Made by a program: the position numbers and the translations under genes. The notes below the pieces were generated by a model that was not told the origin of the DNA, searched no databases, and was given only the letters and a program-made list of their open reading frames with translations. From Kofleriaceae bacterium (GTDB lineage: Bacteria > Myxococcota_A > Polyangia > Haliangiales > Haliangiaceae), in assembly GCA_018057825.1 (NCBI GenBank), contig JAGPCY010000024.1:62001-126000 (forward strand): a DNA stretch of 64,000 nucleotides. The letters run 5' to 3'. The stretch's first letter is position 1, and every line of letters starts with the position of its first letter. Below, one piece after another: positions 54,047 through 63,744 of the stretch.

Positions 54047-55440
54047 CCACCGCGGCGCTGCAACCGCGCGGCCGCGCGCCCCAGGCGGTGCCGGCCCCGG
54101 CCGCCGCGGCGCTGGCGGCCGGCCTCGAGCGCGCTGTCCGGTTTCCGGACGAGGCGCTGGTGCGGCTGGCGGTGCCGGCGCCGGTGGCCCCGGCGGCGAC
54201 GCTCTTGCGCGGCGATCCCGACGCCGTGGTGTGGGAGGATCGCGACGGCGCCGAGGCCTGGGCCGGCCTGGGGCGGGCCGCGGTCCTGACGGCCCGCGGC
54301 CCCGAGCGCTTCGCGGCGATCGCCGCCGCCGCCGCCGCCCTCGACCGCCGCACCGTCGCGATCGACGCACCGCCTCCGGCCCGCTGGCTCGGCGGCTTCG
54401 CGTTCACGCCCGGCGGCGCGGCTGGCGGGGCCTGGGCCGGGTTCGGCGACGCCCGCTTCGTCTTGCCGCGCTGGACCTACGCTCGGGTCGGCGAGCGCGC
54501 CGAGCTGATCCTGTGCGCGCCAGCCCGCGAGCTGGCGGACGCCGCGGCGATCCACGCCGAGCTGGCGACGACGCTGGCGCTCCTGGCGACGCCGTGCCCG
54601 GCGCCGAGCGCGCCGCGGCTGGCCCAGCGCGACGCCACCCCCGACGCCTGGCGCGCGATCGTCCTGGCCGCGACCGCCGCGATCGCGGCCGGCTCGCTGC
54701 GCAAGGTGGTGGCGGCCCGCGCCCGGGTGATCGAGCTGGCCCAGCCGATCGACGCCGCCGGCCTGGTCGCCGAGCTGGGGCGCCGGCAGCCGGCGTGCAC
54801 CCGCTTCGGGTTCGCGGCCGGCGGCGCGATCTTCGTCGGCGCCAGCCCCGAACGCCTGGTGCGCAAGCGCGGCCGTGCGCTCGACACCGAGGCCCTGGCT
54901 GGCTCGTGGGCCCGAACCGACGCCGACGGCGACGCCGACGCCGCGGTGGCCGCGCTCCTGGCCAGCGCCAAGGACCGCCGCGAGCACGCCTGGGTGGTCG
55001 AGGCGATCGCCGGCGCGCTCGGCCCGCGCTGCGCCGAGCTGCGGATCCCGCCGGCGCCGACCGCGCGGGTGCTGCGCCACCTGGTCCATCTGCACACCCC
55101 GGTGGTCGGTCAGCTCGATCGCGATCGCCACGTCCTCGAGCTGGTGGCGGCGCTGCACCCGACGCCAGCGGTCGGCGGCACGCCCACCGACGACGCGGTG
55201 GCCTGGATCGCCGGCCACGAGCCGACCGCGCGCGGGTGGTACGCGGCGCCGGTCGGCTGGTTCGACGCCGCCGGCGACGGCGAGTTCGCGGTCGCGATCC
55301 GGTCCGGTCTGTGCGCCGGCGCGACGGTCGCGCTGTACGCCGGCGCCGGCCTGGTCGAGGGCTCCGATCCCACCAGCGAGTGGCACGAGACCGAGGTCAA
55401 GCTGGCGGCCCTGACCGGCGCGCTGGGGTTGGGCCGATGA
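54043..55440 (+). CDS. menF: Isochorismate synthase (MenF type)
   Basis: 465 residues. The catalytic half (from about 220) has KVVAARARVI, GASPERLVRKRG, ALAGSWART, HLHTPVVGQL, LHPTPAVGGTPTDDAV, IRSGL and GAGLVEGSDPTSEWHETEVK, which are the chorismate/Mg sites of MST-family enzymes. It isomerises chorismate to isochorismate, committing it to menaquinone. The N-terminal 215 residues are divergent. GTG start in a GTGA overlap; stop overlaps the menD ATG. Confidence 0.95.
   Translation: MTTAALQPRGRAPQAVPAPAAAALAAGLERAVRFPDEALVRLAVPAPVAPAATLLRGDPDAVVWEDRDGAEAWAGLGRAAVLTARGPERFAAIAAAAAALDRRTVAIDAPPPARWLGGFAFTPGGAAGGAWAGFGDARFVLPRWTYARVGERAELILCAPARELADAAAIHAELATTLALLATPCPAPSAPRLAQRDATPDAWRAIVLAATAAIAAGSLRKVVAARARVIELAQPIDAAGLVAELGRRQPACTRFGFAAGGAIFVGASPERLVRKRGRALDTEALAGSWARTDADGDADAAVAALLASAKDRREHAWVVEAIAGALGPRCAELRIPPAPTARVLRHLVHLHTPVVGQLDRDRHVLELVAALHPTPAVGGTPTDDAVAWIAGHEPTARGWYAAPVGWFDAAGDGEFAVAIRSGLCAGATVALYAGAGLVEGSDPTSEWHETEVKLAALTGALGLGR
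54136..54150. repeat. Palindrome GTCCGGNNNCCGGAC, copy 3
   Basis: Perfect arms around TTT, inside menF, in frame as Val-Arg-Phe-Pro-Asp. Confidence 0.8.
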
Positions 55441-57188
55441 CCAGCGCGGCGATCCAGACCGCGTGGGCCGCGCTCGCCGTGGGCACGCTGGTCGACGCCG
55501 GGATCCGCGAGCTGGTGCTGTCGCCGGGCTCGCGTTCGACGCCGCTGGCCCTGGCGGCGGCCGCCACGCCGGGCCTGCGCCTGCGCGTGGTGATCGACGA
55601 GCGCGCCGCCGGGTTCTTCGCGCTGGGCGCGGCCCGGGCCCTGGGCCGACCCGTGGCGGTGGCGTGCACCTCGGGCACCGCGGTCGCGCACTACGCGCCG
55701 GCGGTGATCGAGGCCGCCCACGCCGGCGTGCCGCTGGTGGTGCTGTCGGCCGACCGCCCGCCCGAGCTCCACGGCGCGGGCGCGAGCCAGACCATCGATC
55801 AGCAGCGGCTGTTTGGCGGCTTCGTCCGCAGCTTCGTCGACGTCGGCGTGCCCGACGGCAGCGCCCTGGCGCTCCGAGCGCTGCGCCGCAAGCTGGTCGC
55901 CGCGATCGCCACCGCCCGCGGCCCGGCGCCGGGGCCGGTCCATATCAACGTCCCGCTGCGCAAGCCGCTCGAGGCCGCCGCGCCGACCACCGCCGCCGAC
56001 CACGCGGCGGTCGACGAGGTCGCGACCTTGCGCGCCCGCCCGGTGGCGATGGCCGCGCCGCCGACCGCGCGCCTCGCCGACGCCGCGATCGCCGAGGCCG
56101 CCGCGCTGATCGCGGCCCACCCGCGCGGCGTGATCCTCGCCACCGCGGCCGCGCCGACGCGCGCCGCGCTGCGCGGCCCGATCGCGGCCCTGGCGGCGCG
56201 GGCCGGCTACCCGATCCTGGCCGAGGCCGGCAGCCAGCTCCGGTTCGCGCCGGCGCCGACCGCCGCGGTCCGGATCGATCACGTGCCGCTCTTGGCCGCC
56301 GCCCGCCCCGACCTCGCGCCCACGTTGGTGCTCCAGCTCGGCGGCGAGCCGGTGGCGATGGCGTGGTCGGGCTTCGCCGGCGCCGCCGCGCGGATCGTGC
56401 TCGGCGAGTTCGGCTGGCCCGACGGCGACTCGGCCGCCGAGCGAGTGCTGGTCGGCGACGTCGGCGACGCGGTGGCCCGGCTGACCGACGCCCTGGCGCC
56501 GCGGACGAACGACTGGGCGGCCCGGTGGCGCGCCGCCGACGCCGAGGCCGCCGCCGCGGTGGCCGCCGCCCGGACCTGGCCGGGGCCGTGGTCCGAGAGC
56601 GATCTGCTCGCGCGGGTCGTGGCCGGCCTGCCCGACGGCGCGCAGCTCGCGATCGGCAACTCGCTGCCGATCCGGGTGGTCGATGAGGTCGCGACCTCGA
56701 CCGCCGATCTGGCGGTCCTGACCCAGCGCGGCGCCGCCGGCATCGACGGTCTCATCGCCGGGGCGGCCGGCGCGGCCTGGGCCACCGGCCGGCCGACCAC
56801 GGTCGTGCTCGGCGACGTCAGCTTCGCCCACGACGTCGGCGGCCTGGCCACGATCGGCGACCTGCCGGTCACGGTCGTGGTGGTCGACAACCGCGGCGGC
56901 CACATCTTCGACGACCTGCCGGTGGCCCGCGCCGGCGTCGAGCCCGCGACCTACCGCGCGCTGTGGCTGACCCCGCCCGGGCTCGATCCGACGGTGATCG
57001 CCGCCGGCTTCGGCCTGCCCGCCCAGGTCGTCCGGAATCCGGACGAGCTGCTCGACGGCGCCGGCCCGCGGGTGATCCACGCGATCGTGGCCGACGGCGG
57101 CGCCGCCACGACCCGCGCCCAGGCCCTCGCCCACCTGGCCGGCCCCCGAGCGGCCAGCCACGCCGACGCGCCAGGGGCTCGCCCGTGA
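55437..57188 (+). CDS. menD: SEPHCHC synthase MenD
   Basis: 583 residues. ThDP enzyme with the catalytic Glu in [16 protein letters not shown], the PP-domain [13 protein letters not shown] and [13 protein letters not shown], and [13 protein letters not shown] at the N-terminus. It joins 2-oxoglutarate-derived succinic semialdehyde to isochorismate to give SEPHCHC. The C-terminal half includes the palindrome-coded VRNPD segment. ATGA overlap with menF and GTGA overlap with menA. Confidence 0.96.
   Translation: MTSAAIQTAWAALAVGTLVDAGIRELVLSPGSRSTPLALAAAATPGLRLRVVIDERAAGFFALGAARALGRPVAVACTSGTAVAHYAPAVIEAAHAGVPLVVLSADRPPELHGAGASQTIDQQRLFGGFVRSFVDVGVPDGSALALRALRRKLVAAIATARGPAPGPVHINVPLRKPLEAAAPTTAADHAAVDEVATLRARPVAMAAPPTARLADAAIAEAAALIAAHPRGVILATAAAPTRAALRGPIAALAARAGYPILAEAGSQLRFAPAPTAAVRIDHVPLLAAARPDLAPTLVLQLGGEPVAMAWSGFAGAAARIVLGEFGWPDGDSAAERVLVGDVGDAVARLTDALAPRTNDWAARWRAADAEAAAAVAAARTWPGPWSESDLLARVVAGLPDGAQLAIGNSLPIRVVDEVATSTADLAVLTQRGAAGIDGLIAGAAGAAWATGRPTTVVLGDVSFAHDVGGLATIGDLPVTVVVVDNRGGHIFDDLPVARAGVEPATYRALWLTPPGLDPTVIAAGFGLPAQVVRNPDELLDGAGPRVIHAIVADGGAATTRAQALAHLAGPRAASHADAPGARP
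57030..57044. repeat. Palindrome GTCCGGNNNCCGGAC, copy 4
   Basis: Perfect arms around AAT, inside menD, read as Val-Arg-Asn-Pro-Asp. Identical to copy 2 over about 23 nt. Confidence 0.8.
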
Positions 57189-58081
57189 CCGCGGTCGCGG
57201 CCCCGGCGCCGTCGTGGCGTGCCTGGCTCGGCGCCGCCCGGGTCCGGACCTTGCCGGCCGCGGTCGCGCCGGTCGTGGTCGGGGTGGCGTGCGCCCACGC
57301 CGCCGGCGCGGTGGCCTGGGGCCCGGCCGTCGCCGCGCTTGTCGGCGCGCTCCTCATCCAGATCGCCACCAACTTCGCCAATGACGTCTTTGACGCCGAG
57401 CACGGCGCCGACACTCCCGATCGCAAGGGCCCGGTGCGCGCGGTCGCCGCTGGCCTGATCTCCGCGCAGGCCATGCGGCGCGCGATGATCGCGACCTTCG
57501 CGCTCGCGGTCGCGGTCGGCGGCTACCTGACCTGGATCGGCGGCTGGCCGATCGTCGCGATCGGCGTGGCGTCGATCGCCGCCGGCGTCGCCTACACCGG
57601 CGGGCCGTGGCCGCTCGGCTACCACGGCCTGGGCGACATCTTCGTCTTCGGGTTCTTCGGCCCCGTCGCGGTCGGCGGCACGACCTACGTCGCCGCCGGC
57701 CAGGTCACCGGCTTGGCCCTGGCGGCCTCGCTCCCCCTCGGCGCGATCGCCACCGCGATCCTCGTGGTCAACAACCTGCGCGACGCCGAGACCGACGCCC
57801 GCGTCGGGAAGCGAACCCTGGCGGTGCGGTTCGGCCGCCGCTTCGCGCTCGCCGAGTACGCCGGCCTCTTGGCCCTGGCGCACGCGGTCACCGCGGCGAT
57901 CGCGCTCTGGGGCCGGCCCCTGGTCGCCCTCGGGCTGGCGACCGCACCGCTGGCGGTCGCCCGCGCCCGAGCCCTCGCGCGCGCGGTGCCCGGGCCGGAG
58001 ATGAACGCGCTCCTGGCGGCGACCGCGCAGCTCCTCCTCCTGCACGCCGCGGCGATCGCGGTCGCCCTGGCGCTGGCGTGA
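57185..58081 (+). CDS. menA: 1,4-dihydroxy-2-naphthoate polyprenyltransferase
   Basis: 298 residues with about eight to nine membrane spans. The UbiA-family Asp motifs are [14 protein letters not shown] and [16 protein letters not shown], which bind the Mg-diphosphate of the polyprenyl donor. It prenylates 1,4-dihydroxy-2-naphthoate in the inner membrane, joining the tail made by the first gene of this operon to the ring made by the others. GTG start in the GTGA overlap with menD. Confidence 0.96.
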   Translation: MTAVAAPAPSWRAWLGAARVRTLPAAVAPVVVGVACAHAAGAVAWGPAVAALVGALLIQIATNFANDVFDAEHGADTPDRKGPVRAVAAGLISAQAMRRAMIATFALAVAVGGYLTWIGGWPIVAIGVASIAAGVAYTGGPWPLGYHGLGDIFVFGFFGPVAVGGTTYVAAGQVTGLALAASLPLGAIATAILVVNNLRDAETDARVGKRTLAVRFGRRFALAEYAGLLALAHAVTAAIALWGRPLVALGLATAPLAVARARALARAVPGPEMNALLAATAQLLLLHAAAIAVALALA

Positions 58082-59013
58082 GCCGGCGCGGCGCGGTGGT
58101 CCGCGTGAGCTGGACGGTCGCGGCCACCGGCGCCGCGGGCCGCGGGCGCTGGCCGACCCGCCGGGCCGCCGTGATCGGCGTCCCGGGCGCGCGGGGATGG
58201 CGGTGGGGCGAGGCCGCGCCGCTGCCGGGCTTCGGCGATGACGATCTCGACCGCGCCACCGCCGAGCTAGCCGCGTGGCTCGACGAGCCGCGCGCCCCAC
58301 TCACCAGCCCGAGCGCCCGCTACGCCGTCGAGCAGCTCGCGCGCCCGCCGGGTCCGGCGCCGGCGCTCACGGCCGCGGTGGTGGTCGACGATCCCGCCGC
58401 CGCCGCCGCCGCGGTCGCCGCTGGCGCGCCGGCCCTCAAGCTCAAGCTCGACGGGCACGACGATCGCGCGCGGGTCGCGGCGATCCGCGCCGCGGCGCCG
58501 CGGGCGGCGCTCCACGCCGACGCCAACCAGATCTGGCCCCTGGCCGAGGTCGGCGATCGGCTGGCCGACCTGGCCGACCTCGGGCTCGCGTACGTCGAGG
58601 AGCCGGCCGCCGGCCTGGCCGCCCGCCTGCGCGGTCCCCTGGCGGTGCCGGTCGCCCTCGACGAGAGCCTGGCCGACCCCGAGCGCGAGCGCTGGCTGCC
58701 GGCGGCCCTGGCCTCGGGGGCGCTCGCGGCCCTGGTGTGCAAGCCTACCGTCCTCGGCGGCCGGGCCGGCCTCGCGCCGCTGTGGGCTGCGGCCCAGGCC
58801 GCCGGCGTCGCGGTGAGCGTGAGCCACGCCCTCGAGGGGCCCCTCGCGCTGGCCAGCCACCGCGCGCTGGCCGCCGCCCTCGCGCCCACCGCGCTCCACG
58901 GCCTCGGCCCGCACCCGGCCCTGGCCGCCTGGGCGCCGCTGACCGTCGATGGCGCGGCCGTCGGCGACGACGACGCGGTGGCCGCCGCCCTCGCCACCCT
59001 CGGGGACCGATGA
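58078..59013 (+). CDS. menC: o-Succinylbenzoate synthase
   Basis: 311 residues, enolase superfamily. The KxK pair is in ALKLKLD; Asp, Glu and Asp metal ligands are in HADANQ, VEEPA and ALDES; the late Lys is in [10 protein letters not shown]. It dehydrates SHCHC to o-succinylbenzoate. The N-terminal capping domain is short. GTG start overlaps the menA stop; stop overlaps the menE ATG. Confidence 0.93.
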   Translation: MSRRGAVVRVSWTVAATGAAGRGRWPTRRAAVIGVPGARGWRWGEAAPLPGFGDDDLDRATAELAAWLDEPRAPLTSPSARYAVEQLARPPGPAPALTAAVVVDDPAAAAAAVAAGAPALKLKLDGHDDRARVAAIRAAAPRAALHADANQIWPLAEVGDRLADLADLGLAYVEEPAAGLAARLRGPLAVPVALDESLADPERERWLPAALASGALAALVCKPTVLGGRAGLAPLWAAAQAAGVAVSVSHALEGPLALASHRALAAALAPTALHGLGPHPALAAWAPLTVDGAAVGDDDAVAAALATLGDR

Positions 59014-60179
59014 TCGCGGCCCGCCCGATGATCGCGCGCAGCGACGCCGCCACCGTGGCCGCGATCGTCGACGTCCTCGACGGCGCCCCGCCGATCGGCC
59101 TCATCCCCGAGCGCGCGACCGCGGCCGAACAGGCGGCGCTGGCGGCGCGCCTCGCCGCGGCCCCGGTGCCCGACGACACCGCGTGCGTGGTCTTCACCTC
59201 GGGCTCGACCGGGCGCCCCAAGGGCGTGGTCCTGAGCCGCGCCGCGATCGCCGCCGCGACCGCGGCCAGCGCCGCCCACCTCGGCGCGTCCGACGACGAT
59301 CGCTGGCTCCTGGCGCTGCCGCTCGGCCACGTCGCCGGGGTCGCGGTGGTCGCGCGCGCCCACCGCGGCGGCCGCGTCCCGCGCCTCGGCACCGCCCACG
59401 ACCTCGCGGCGCCCGAGGTGACCCACGCCTCGCTGGTGCCGACCCAGCTCGACCAGGTCCTCGCCGATCCGACCTGGCGACCGTCGCCGCGGCTGCGGGT
59501 CGTCCTGGTCGGGGGCGCCGCCGCACCGCCGGCGCTCCTGGCCGCGGCGCGAGCCCGCGGCGTCCCGGTGCGCACGACCTACGGGATGACCGAGACTTTC
59601 GGTCAGATCGCCACCGCCGACGCCGACGCCCCCGAGCCCGACGGCGCGGTCGGGCGGCTCTTGCCGGGGGTCGCGGTTGTGGCCGGCACCGCGACCGCCC
59701 CGGCGCCGCTGGTCGTGCGCGCCCCCGGGCTCTTCACCGGCTACCTCGACGACCCGACGCCCCTCGGGCCGGCCGGCTTCCCGACCCGGGACCTCGGCTA
59801 CCTCCGCGGCGATCGCTTGGTGGTGTGTGGACGGGCCGACGACGTCATCATCACCGGCGGCGAGAACGTCTACCCGACCGAGATCGAGGCGGCGCTGGCC
59901 GCGGTCCCGGGGGTGCGCGCCGCCGCCGCGGTCGGCGTGCCCGATCCGCGCTGGGGCGAGCGGGTCGCGGCCGCGGTCGTCGTCGAGGCGGGCGTCACCG
60001 CCGCGCACCTCGAGGCCGCCACCGCCGGCTGGCCAGCCCACCGCCGGCCGCGACCGCTGGCCATCGTCGCCGCGCTGCCGGTCCTGCCGTCGGGCAAGCT
60101 CGATCGCCAGGCGCTGGCCGCCTACTTGCGCGAGCGCGGGCCGGCCTCGTCGGGCCGGACGCCGAAGGTCGGTCGGTAA
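59010..60179 (+). CDS. menE: o-Succinylbenzoate-CoA ligase, short type
   Basis: 389 residues, against about 450 for E. coli MenE. The adenylation motifs are complete: P-loop FTSGSTGRPKGVV (from about residue 63), TTYGMTETFG, RDLGYLRGDRLVVCGRADD, and the C-terminal GGENVYPTEIE with catalytic Lys in LPSGKLDRQAL. What is missing is roughly 85 residues at the N-terminus before the P-loop; short MenE forms are known in actinobacteria (from memory). It activates o-succinylbenzoate with CoA and ATP. ATGA overlap with menC. Its 3' end overlaps the convergent small gene by 58 nt. Confidence 0.93.
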   Translation: MIAARPMIARSDAATVAAIVDVLDGAPPIGLIPERATAAEQAALAARLAAAPVPDDTACVVFTSGSTGRPKGVVLSRAAIAAATAASAAHLGASDDDRWLLALPLGHVAGVAVVARAHRGGRVPRLGTAHDLAAPEVTHASLVPTQLDQVLADPTWRPSPRLRVVLVGGAAAPPALLAAARARGVPVRTTYGMTETFGQIATADADAPEPDGAVGRLLPGVAVVAGTATAPAPLVVRAPGLFTGYLDDPTPLGPAGFPTRDLGYLRGDRLVVCGRADDVIITGGENVYPTEIEAALAAVPGVRAAAAVGVPDPRWGERVAAAVVVEAGVTAAHLEAATAGWPAHRRPRPLAIVAALPVLPSGKLDRQALAAYLRERGPASSGRTPKVGR

Positions 60180-60571
60180 GTACGGCCGAAGCGGACCGCC
60201 CAGCCGCCGCCGTCGAGCGTGCGCACCGACCGCCGCCCGACCACCTCGACGCGATGACAGCGGCCGCGCGCCACCACCGGCGGGACGATCAGCTCGCCGG
60301 TCGCCGGCACCGCGACCACGACCTCGACGTGGTGATCGACCATCGTCATGCGCACGGTGTAGCGGCCCGGCCCGTGGACCGCGAACCGGTAGCCGCCGTC
60401 GGCCAGCGGGCGGGCCAGGGCTGGCGCCAGGTTGCGCGTGCAGTAGGCCGGCCGGCCATCTTCGCCGACCACCGGCACCACCACGGACACCGGCGCCGGC
60501 GCCGGCGGCTCGGCCACCGCCAGGCCGACGGTCAAGGCCACGGTCGAGACCACCACCAGGACGCGCTGCAT
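60122..60571 (-). CDS. Small secreted beta-domain protein
   Basis: 149 residues. Signal peptide (1-20, MQRVLVVVSTVALTVGLAVA). The rest is beta-rich (GYRFAVHGPGRYTVRMTMVD, ELIVPPVVARGRC) with two Cys that could pair. No family recognised. GGAGGG lies upstream at Shine-Dalgarno distance. The C-terminal 19 codons lie inside menE on the other strand. Confidence 0.7.
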   Translation of the reverse strand: MQRVLVVVSTVALTVGLAVAEPPAPAPVSVVVPVVGEDGRPAYCTRNLAPALARPLADGGYRFAVHGPGRYTVRMTMVDHHVEVVVAVPATGELIVPPVVARGRCHRVEVVGRRSVRTLDGGGWAVRFGRTYRPTFGVRPDEAGPRSRK

Positions 60572-60674
60572 GGATCGACCCTCCCACGGCCGCGGCCCGC
60601 ATCGCCAGCGCCCCGACCTGACACGCGCTCGCGGTTCGCGGCCGCGGTCGCGGCGCCTGTCGCAGGGCCTCGTG

Positions 60675-60680
60675 TACAGT
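60675..60680 (+). promoter_or_regulatory. -10-like TACAGT of the TPM-domain gene
   Basis: TACAGT ends 7 nt before the ATG at 60688; the intervening agagagg could also serve as a ribosome-binding site. Confidence 0.4.
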
Positions 60681-60687
60681 AGAGAGG

Positions 60688-61329
60688 ATGACCGTGCGCT
60701 GGCTCGACGACGCCGCCCGCCGGCGCCTGGCCGAGGCGGTCACCGCGATCGAGGCCGCGTCGGCGGTCGAGGTCCGGGTCGCGGTCCGCCGCGCGTCGCG
60801 GGCGTGGCCGCACGTGCCGCTCACGGTCGGCGCCCTCACCGCGTGGGCGGCGCTGGCGTTCATGCTCTACGCCGACCACGCCTTCGCGACCCTGTCGTTC
60901 TTGCTCGATCCGGTGGTCGCGGGCGTCCTGGGCGGTCTGGCGTCGACGGTCGCGCCCCAGCTCGTGCGCTGGCTGACCCCGCGGGCGATCCGCCGGCGCG
61001 CGGTGCTGGCCGACGCGCGCGCCACCTTCGTCGAGCTCGGCGTCCACCACACCCGGGGCCGCACCGGCGTCCTCATCTACTGCGCCCTCGCCGAGCGGAT
61101 GGTGGCGCTGGTGGTCGACGGCGCGATCGCGACCGCGATCCCGGCCGAGACCCTGGCGGACCGCGAGGCCACGATCGCGCGCGCGCTGCCCGCCGGTGGG
61201 CCGGCCACCGCCGCGGCGATCGCCGACCTGGCCGGGCTCCTCGGCGCCGCCCTGCCGCGCGCCGACGACGACGTCAACGAGCTGCCCGACGCGGTCGATC
61301 ACGACCTGGCGCGGAGGCCGCGCTCGTGA
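60688..61329 (+). CDS. TPM-domain membrane protein
   Basis: 213 residues. A TPM/TLP18.3-like layout: an N-terminal helix-strand unit (LAEAVTAIEAASAVEVRVAV), two membrane spans (about 45-65 and 70-95), and a C-terminal unit (HHTRGRTGVLIYCALAERMV). The family ranges from thylakoid acid phosphatase-like proteins to bacterial membrane proteins of unknown activity. The stop overlaps the GTG of the next gene, so the two are co-translated. Confidence 0.82.
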   Translation: MTVRWLDDAARRRLAEAVTAIEAASAVEVRVAVRRASRAWPHVPLTVGALTAWAALAFMLYADHAFATLSFLLDPVVAGVLGGLASTVAPQLVRWLTPRAIRRRAVLADARATFVELGVHHTRGRTGVLIYCALAERMVALVVDGAIATAIPAETLADREATIARALPAGGPATAAAIADLAGLLGAALPRADDDVNELPDAVDHDLARRPRS

Positions 61330-62825
61330 ACCGGCGCCGCACCGCCGCGCTCGTCGCGCTCGTCCTGGGCGCGACCGCCGCCTTGGCCTGGGCCCGCCCC
61401 GGCGGCGGCGACAGCTACTCCGGCGGCGGCGGCCACGGCGGTGGCGGCAGCGGCGGCAGCGGCGGCTCGGGCGACGCCGCGGTGTTGTTCGAGCTGATCT
61501 ACCAGCTCCTCCGGCTGTGCTTCCACTATCCGAAGATCGGCCTGCCGATCGTGGCGATCCTCATCGGCGCGTGGATCTGGGGCGCGTGGGTCAAGCACAA
61601 GAACAAGGACTGGCTGAGCGGCCCGCCGGTCGAGCTGGCCAAGCCGATCGCCACCGCCGACGACCTGCGCCGCCTCGATCCCGACTTCTCGATGATCGTG
61701 TTCGAGGACTTCGTGTACCGGCTGTACGCCACCGCCCACGGCGCCCGCGGCCGCCGCGGCGCCCTCGACGCCCTCGCGCCGTACCTCGGCCCCGCGGCGC
61801 GCGCCGCCCTGGCCAGCCGACCCCCGACCGATCAGCCGGTCACCGGCGTGGTGGTCGGCGCGATGCGCACCTTCGATGTGTGGGTGCCGACCCCCGACCA
61901 GCTCGCCGCCGAGGCCGAAGCGCCGTGCCGCATCGCCGTCGAGTTCGAGGCCAACTACACCGTCGGCACCAGCAAGCGGTTCGCGGTCGAGCGCTGGCGC
62001 CTGCGTCGAGCCGCGACCGCGCGGACCAAGCCGCCGAGCGCGGCCCGGATCTACACCTGCCCGAACTGCGGCGCGCCGTGGGCCACCGCCGACGCCGCCG
62101 GCGGCCAGCGCTGCGCGTCGTGCGGCGAGGTCGTCGACAACGGCCGCTTCGACTGGGTGGTCGAGGCCATCGAGCTGCGCCACGAGCGCAGCAACCTGCC
62201 CGGCCTGACCGACGAGGTGCCGGAGCGCGGCACGTCCTTGCCGACCTACCGCGACGACCGGGTCGACGCCGCCTGGCAGCGCCTGATCGGCGACGATCCG
62301 GCGATCGCCGAGACCTCGCTCTTGGCCCGCCTGCATCACGTCTACCGGGTGGTCAACGATGCCTGGACCGCGGGCGACGTCGCCGCCATCCGCACCGTCA
62401 CCACCGACGGCATGGCCGACTACCTGTCGTATTGGCTCGACGCCTACCGGGCCGCCGGCCTGCGGAACGTCCTCGAGGACATGCGCATCACCCACCAGGT
62501 CCCGGCCAAGATCACCCGCGACCGCTACTACGACGCGATCACGATCCGGATCTGGGGCACCGGCAAGGACTACGTCGTGGGAGCCGACGGCAGCCACGTC
62601 CGCGGCAGCCGCCACCGCGAGCGCGCGTACTCCGAGTACTGGACGCTCGTGCGCAGCGCCGCTCGCCGCGGGCCGCCGCGGGCCGACGGCGCGTGCAGCA
62701 ACTGCGGCGCGCCGCTGACGATCACCGCCGCCGGGGCCTGCGGTCACTGCGGGACCCACGTCACGGCCGGCGAGTTCGACTGGGTGCTGTCGAAGATCGA
62801 GCAGGACGACTCGTACCGCGGCTAG
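61326..62825 (+). CDS. Tim44-like membrane protein with two zinc ribbons
   Basis: 499 residues. Signal or anchor (about 6-24), a Gly/Ser/His-rich segment with GGGGHGGGGSGGSGGSGD (about 30-50), a membrane span (about 65-90), then two Tim44-like domains, each followed by a rubredoxin-like zinc ribbon (CPNCGAPW with CASCGE; CSNCGAP with CGHCGTH). The C-terminal part ends FDWVLSKIEQ. The Gly-rich export-like segment next to the partner TPM protein suggests a membrane complex. Function unknown. Confidence 0.82.
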   Translation: MNRRRTAALVALVLGATAALAWARPGGGDSYSGGGGHGGGGSGGSGGSGDAAVLFELIYQLLRLCFHYPKIGLPIVAILIGAWIWGAWVKHKNKDWLSGPPVELAKPIATADDLRRLDPDFSMIVFEDFVYRLYATAHGARGRRGALDALAPYLGPAARAALASRPPTDQPVTGVVVGAMRTFDVWVPTPDQLAAEAEAPCRIAVEFEANYTVGTSKRFAVERWRLRRAATARTKPPSAARIYTCPNCGAPWATADAAGGQRCASCGEVVDNGRFDWVVEAIELRHERSNLPGLTDEVPERGTSLPTYRDDRVDAAWQRLIGDDPAIAETSLLARLHHVYRVVNDAWTAGDVAAIRTVTTDGMADYLSYWLDAYRAAGLRNVLEDMRITHQVPAKITRDRYYDAITIRIWGTGKDYVVGADGSHVRGSRHRERAYSEYWTLVRSAARRGPPRADGACSNCGAPLTITAAGACGHCGTHVTAGEFDWVLSKIEQDDSYRG

Positions 62826-62845
62826 CGGTCGGCGCCCGCGCGCGA

Positions 62846-63730
62846 TCAGCGGGGGCGCGGCAACGTCGGCGGGAACGTCGCGGCGTCGGCCGCCGCCAGC
62901 TCCATGTCGGCGTCGGCGATCGCGAAGGCCCGCTGCACGAGCGCGATGAACGGGATCACCCGCCAGCGCGCCAGATCGGCCAGCGGCTCCGCGCACAGCG
63001 CGTACACCACCATCCAGTAGCGATCGACCGGATCCGGCAAGCCAGCGGCCAGCGACGCCAGCTCGCCGTCGGGGCCGGTCATGCGCGGTCGGCGGAACGC
63101 GTGATAGAGCAGCCCCTCGAGCTCGTGCTGGGCCAGGGACAGATCGGGGATCGCGCCCAGAAAATCGCGCAGCTCGAAGCGGTGCTCGTCGATCAGCTTG
63201 CCCAGGGTGACGGCGCGGATCGTGAAGACCTCGACCGCGACCCCGACCAAGCTGCGCAGGCGCAACAGGCGATCGTCGACGTAGGCGGCGGTGCGCCCGG
63301 CCTGGGCGGCAGCGAAGATGTCCTGGGCCTCGTAGGGCGCGATCCGCAGCGCCAGGCGGAGGTGCTCGAGGAAGGTCAGCTCGCCCTCATGGATGAGCTG
63401 ATCGGCGACGCACACCTCGCACGCCATCGCCATCGCGGTGATGCGGTGCAGGCGGGCCGGCAGCCCACGCGCGATCGCCGGGATCCGCGCGGTCGCGCTG
63501 CCAGCGAAGTTGACCGCGTCGGTCGCCAGCTCGAGCAAGAGCTTGCCGTTGGCCGGCGACAACCCGGCGAACATCTCGTGGCTGGCGAGGTAGCGCGACA
63601 GGACATCCCGCTCGCGCTGATCGACCGCGCCGTCGGCGTTCATCGCCCCGATCATCGCCTCGACCAGGAACCGGCGAGGATCGTTGGGGCGGAGCGTTCC
63701 GGCGATCACGTCGCGGGCGCGCGTCTCCAT
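62846..63730 (-). CDS. TerB-like (tellurite-resistance/DjlA-type) protein
   Basis: 294 residues. The N-terminal 140 residues are TerB-like helices with acidic metal-site residues (EAMIGAMNADGAVDQRERDV, VADQLIHEGELTFLEHLR). The second half (about 150-290) is helical with a possible short hydrophobic stretch and no family I can name. TerB domains are linked to membrane stress and envelope homeostasis. ATG at 63730 has TAAGCT ending 8 nt upstream. Stop at 62846. Confidence 0.82.
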   Translation of the reverse strand: METRARDVIAGTLRPNDPRRFLVEAMIGAMNADGAVDQRERDVLSRYLASHEMFAGLSPANGKLLLELATDAVNFAGSATARIPAIARGLPARLHRITAMAMACEVCVADQLIHEGELTFLEHLRLALRIAPYEAQDIFAAAQAGRTAAYVDDRLLRLRSLVGVAVEVFTIRAVTLGKLIDEHRFELRDFLGAIPDLSLAQHELEGLLYHAFRRPRMTGPDGELASLAAGLPDPVDRYWMVVYALCAEPLADLARWRVIPFIALVQRAFAIADADMELAAADAATFPPTLPRPR

Positions 63731-63738
63731 GGCGGCGG

Positions 63739-63744
63739 AGCTTA
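63739..63744 (-). promoter_or_regulatory. -10-like TAAGCT of the TerB-like gene
   Basis: Minus-strand TAAGCT ends 8 nt before the ATG at 63730; it overlaps the stop codon of the preceding gene, so a read-through transcript is an alternative. Confidence 0.3.

Noticed and set aside
60122-60179. Overlap of menE and the small secreted protein as a frameshift or fusion
   Set aside because: Both genes have clear ends on opposite strands; a 58-nt convergent overlap is simply tight packing.
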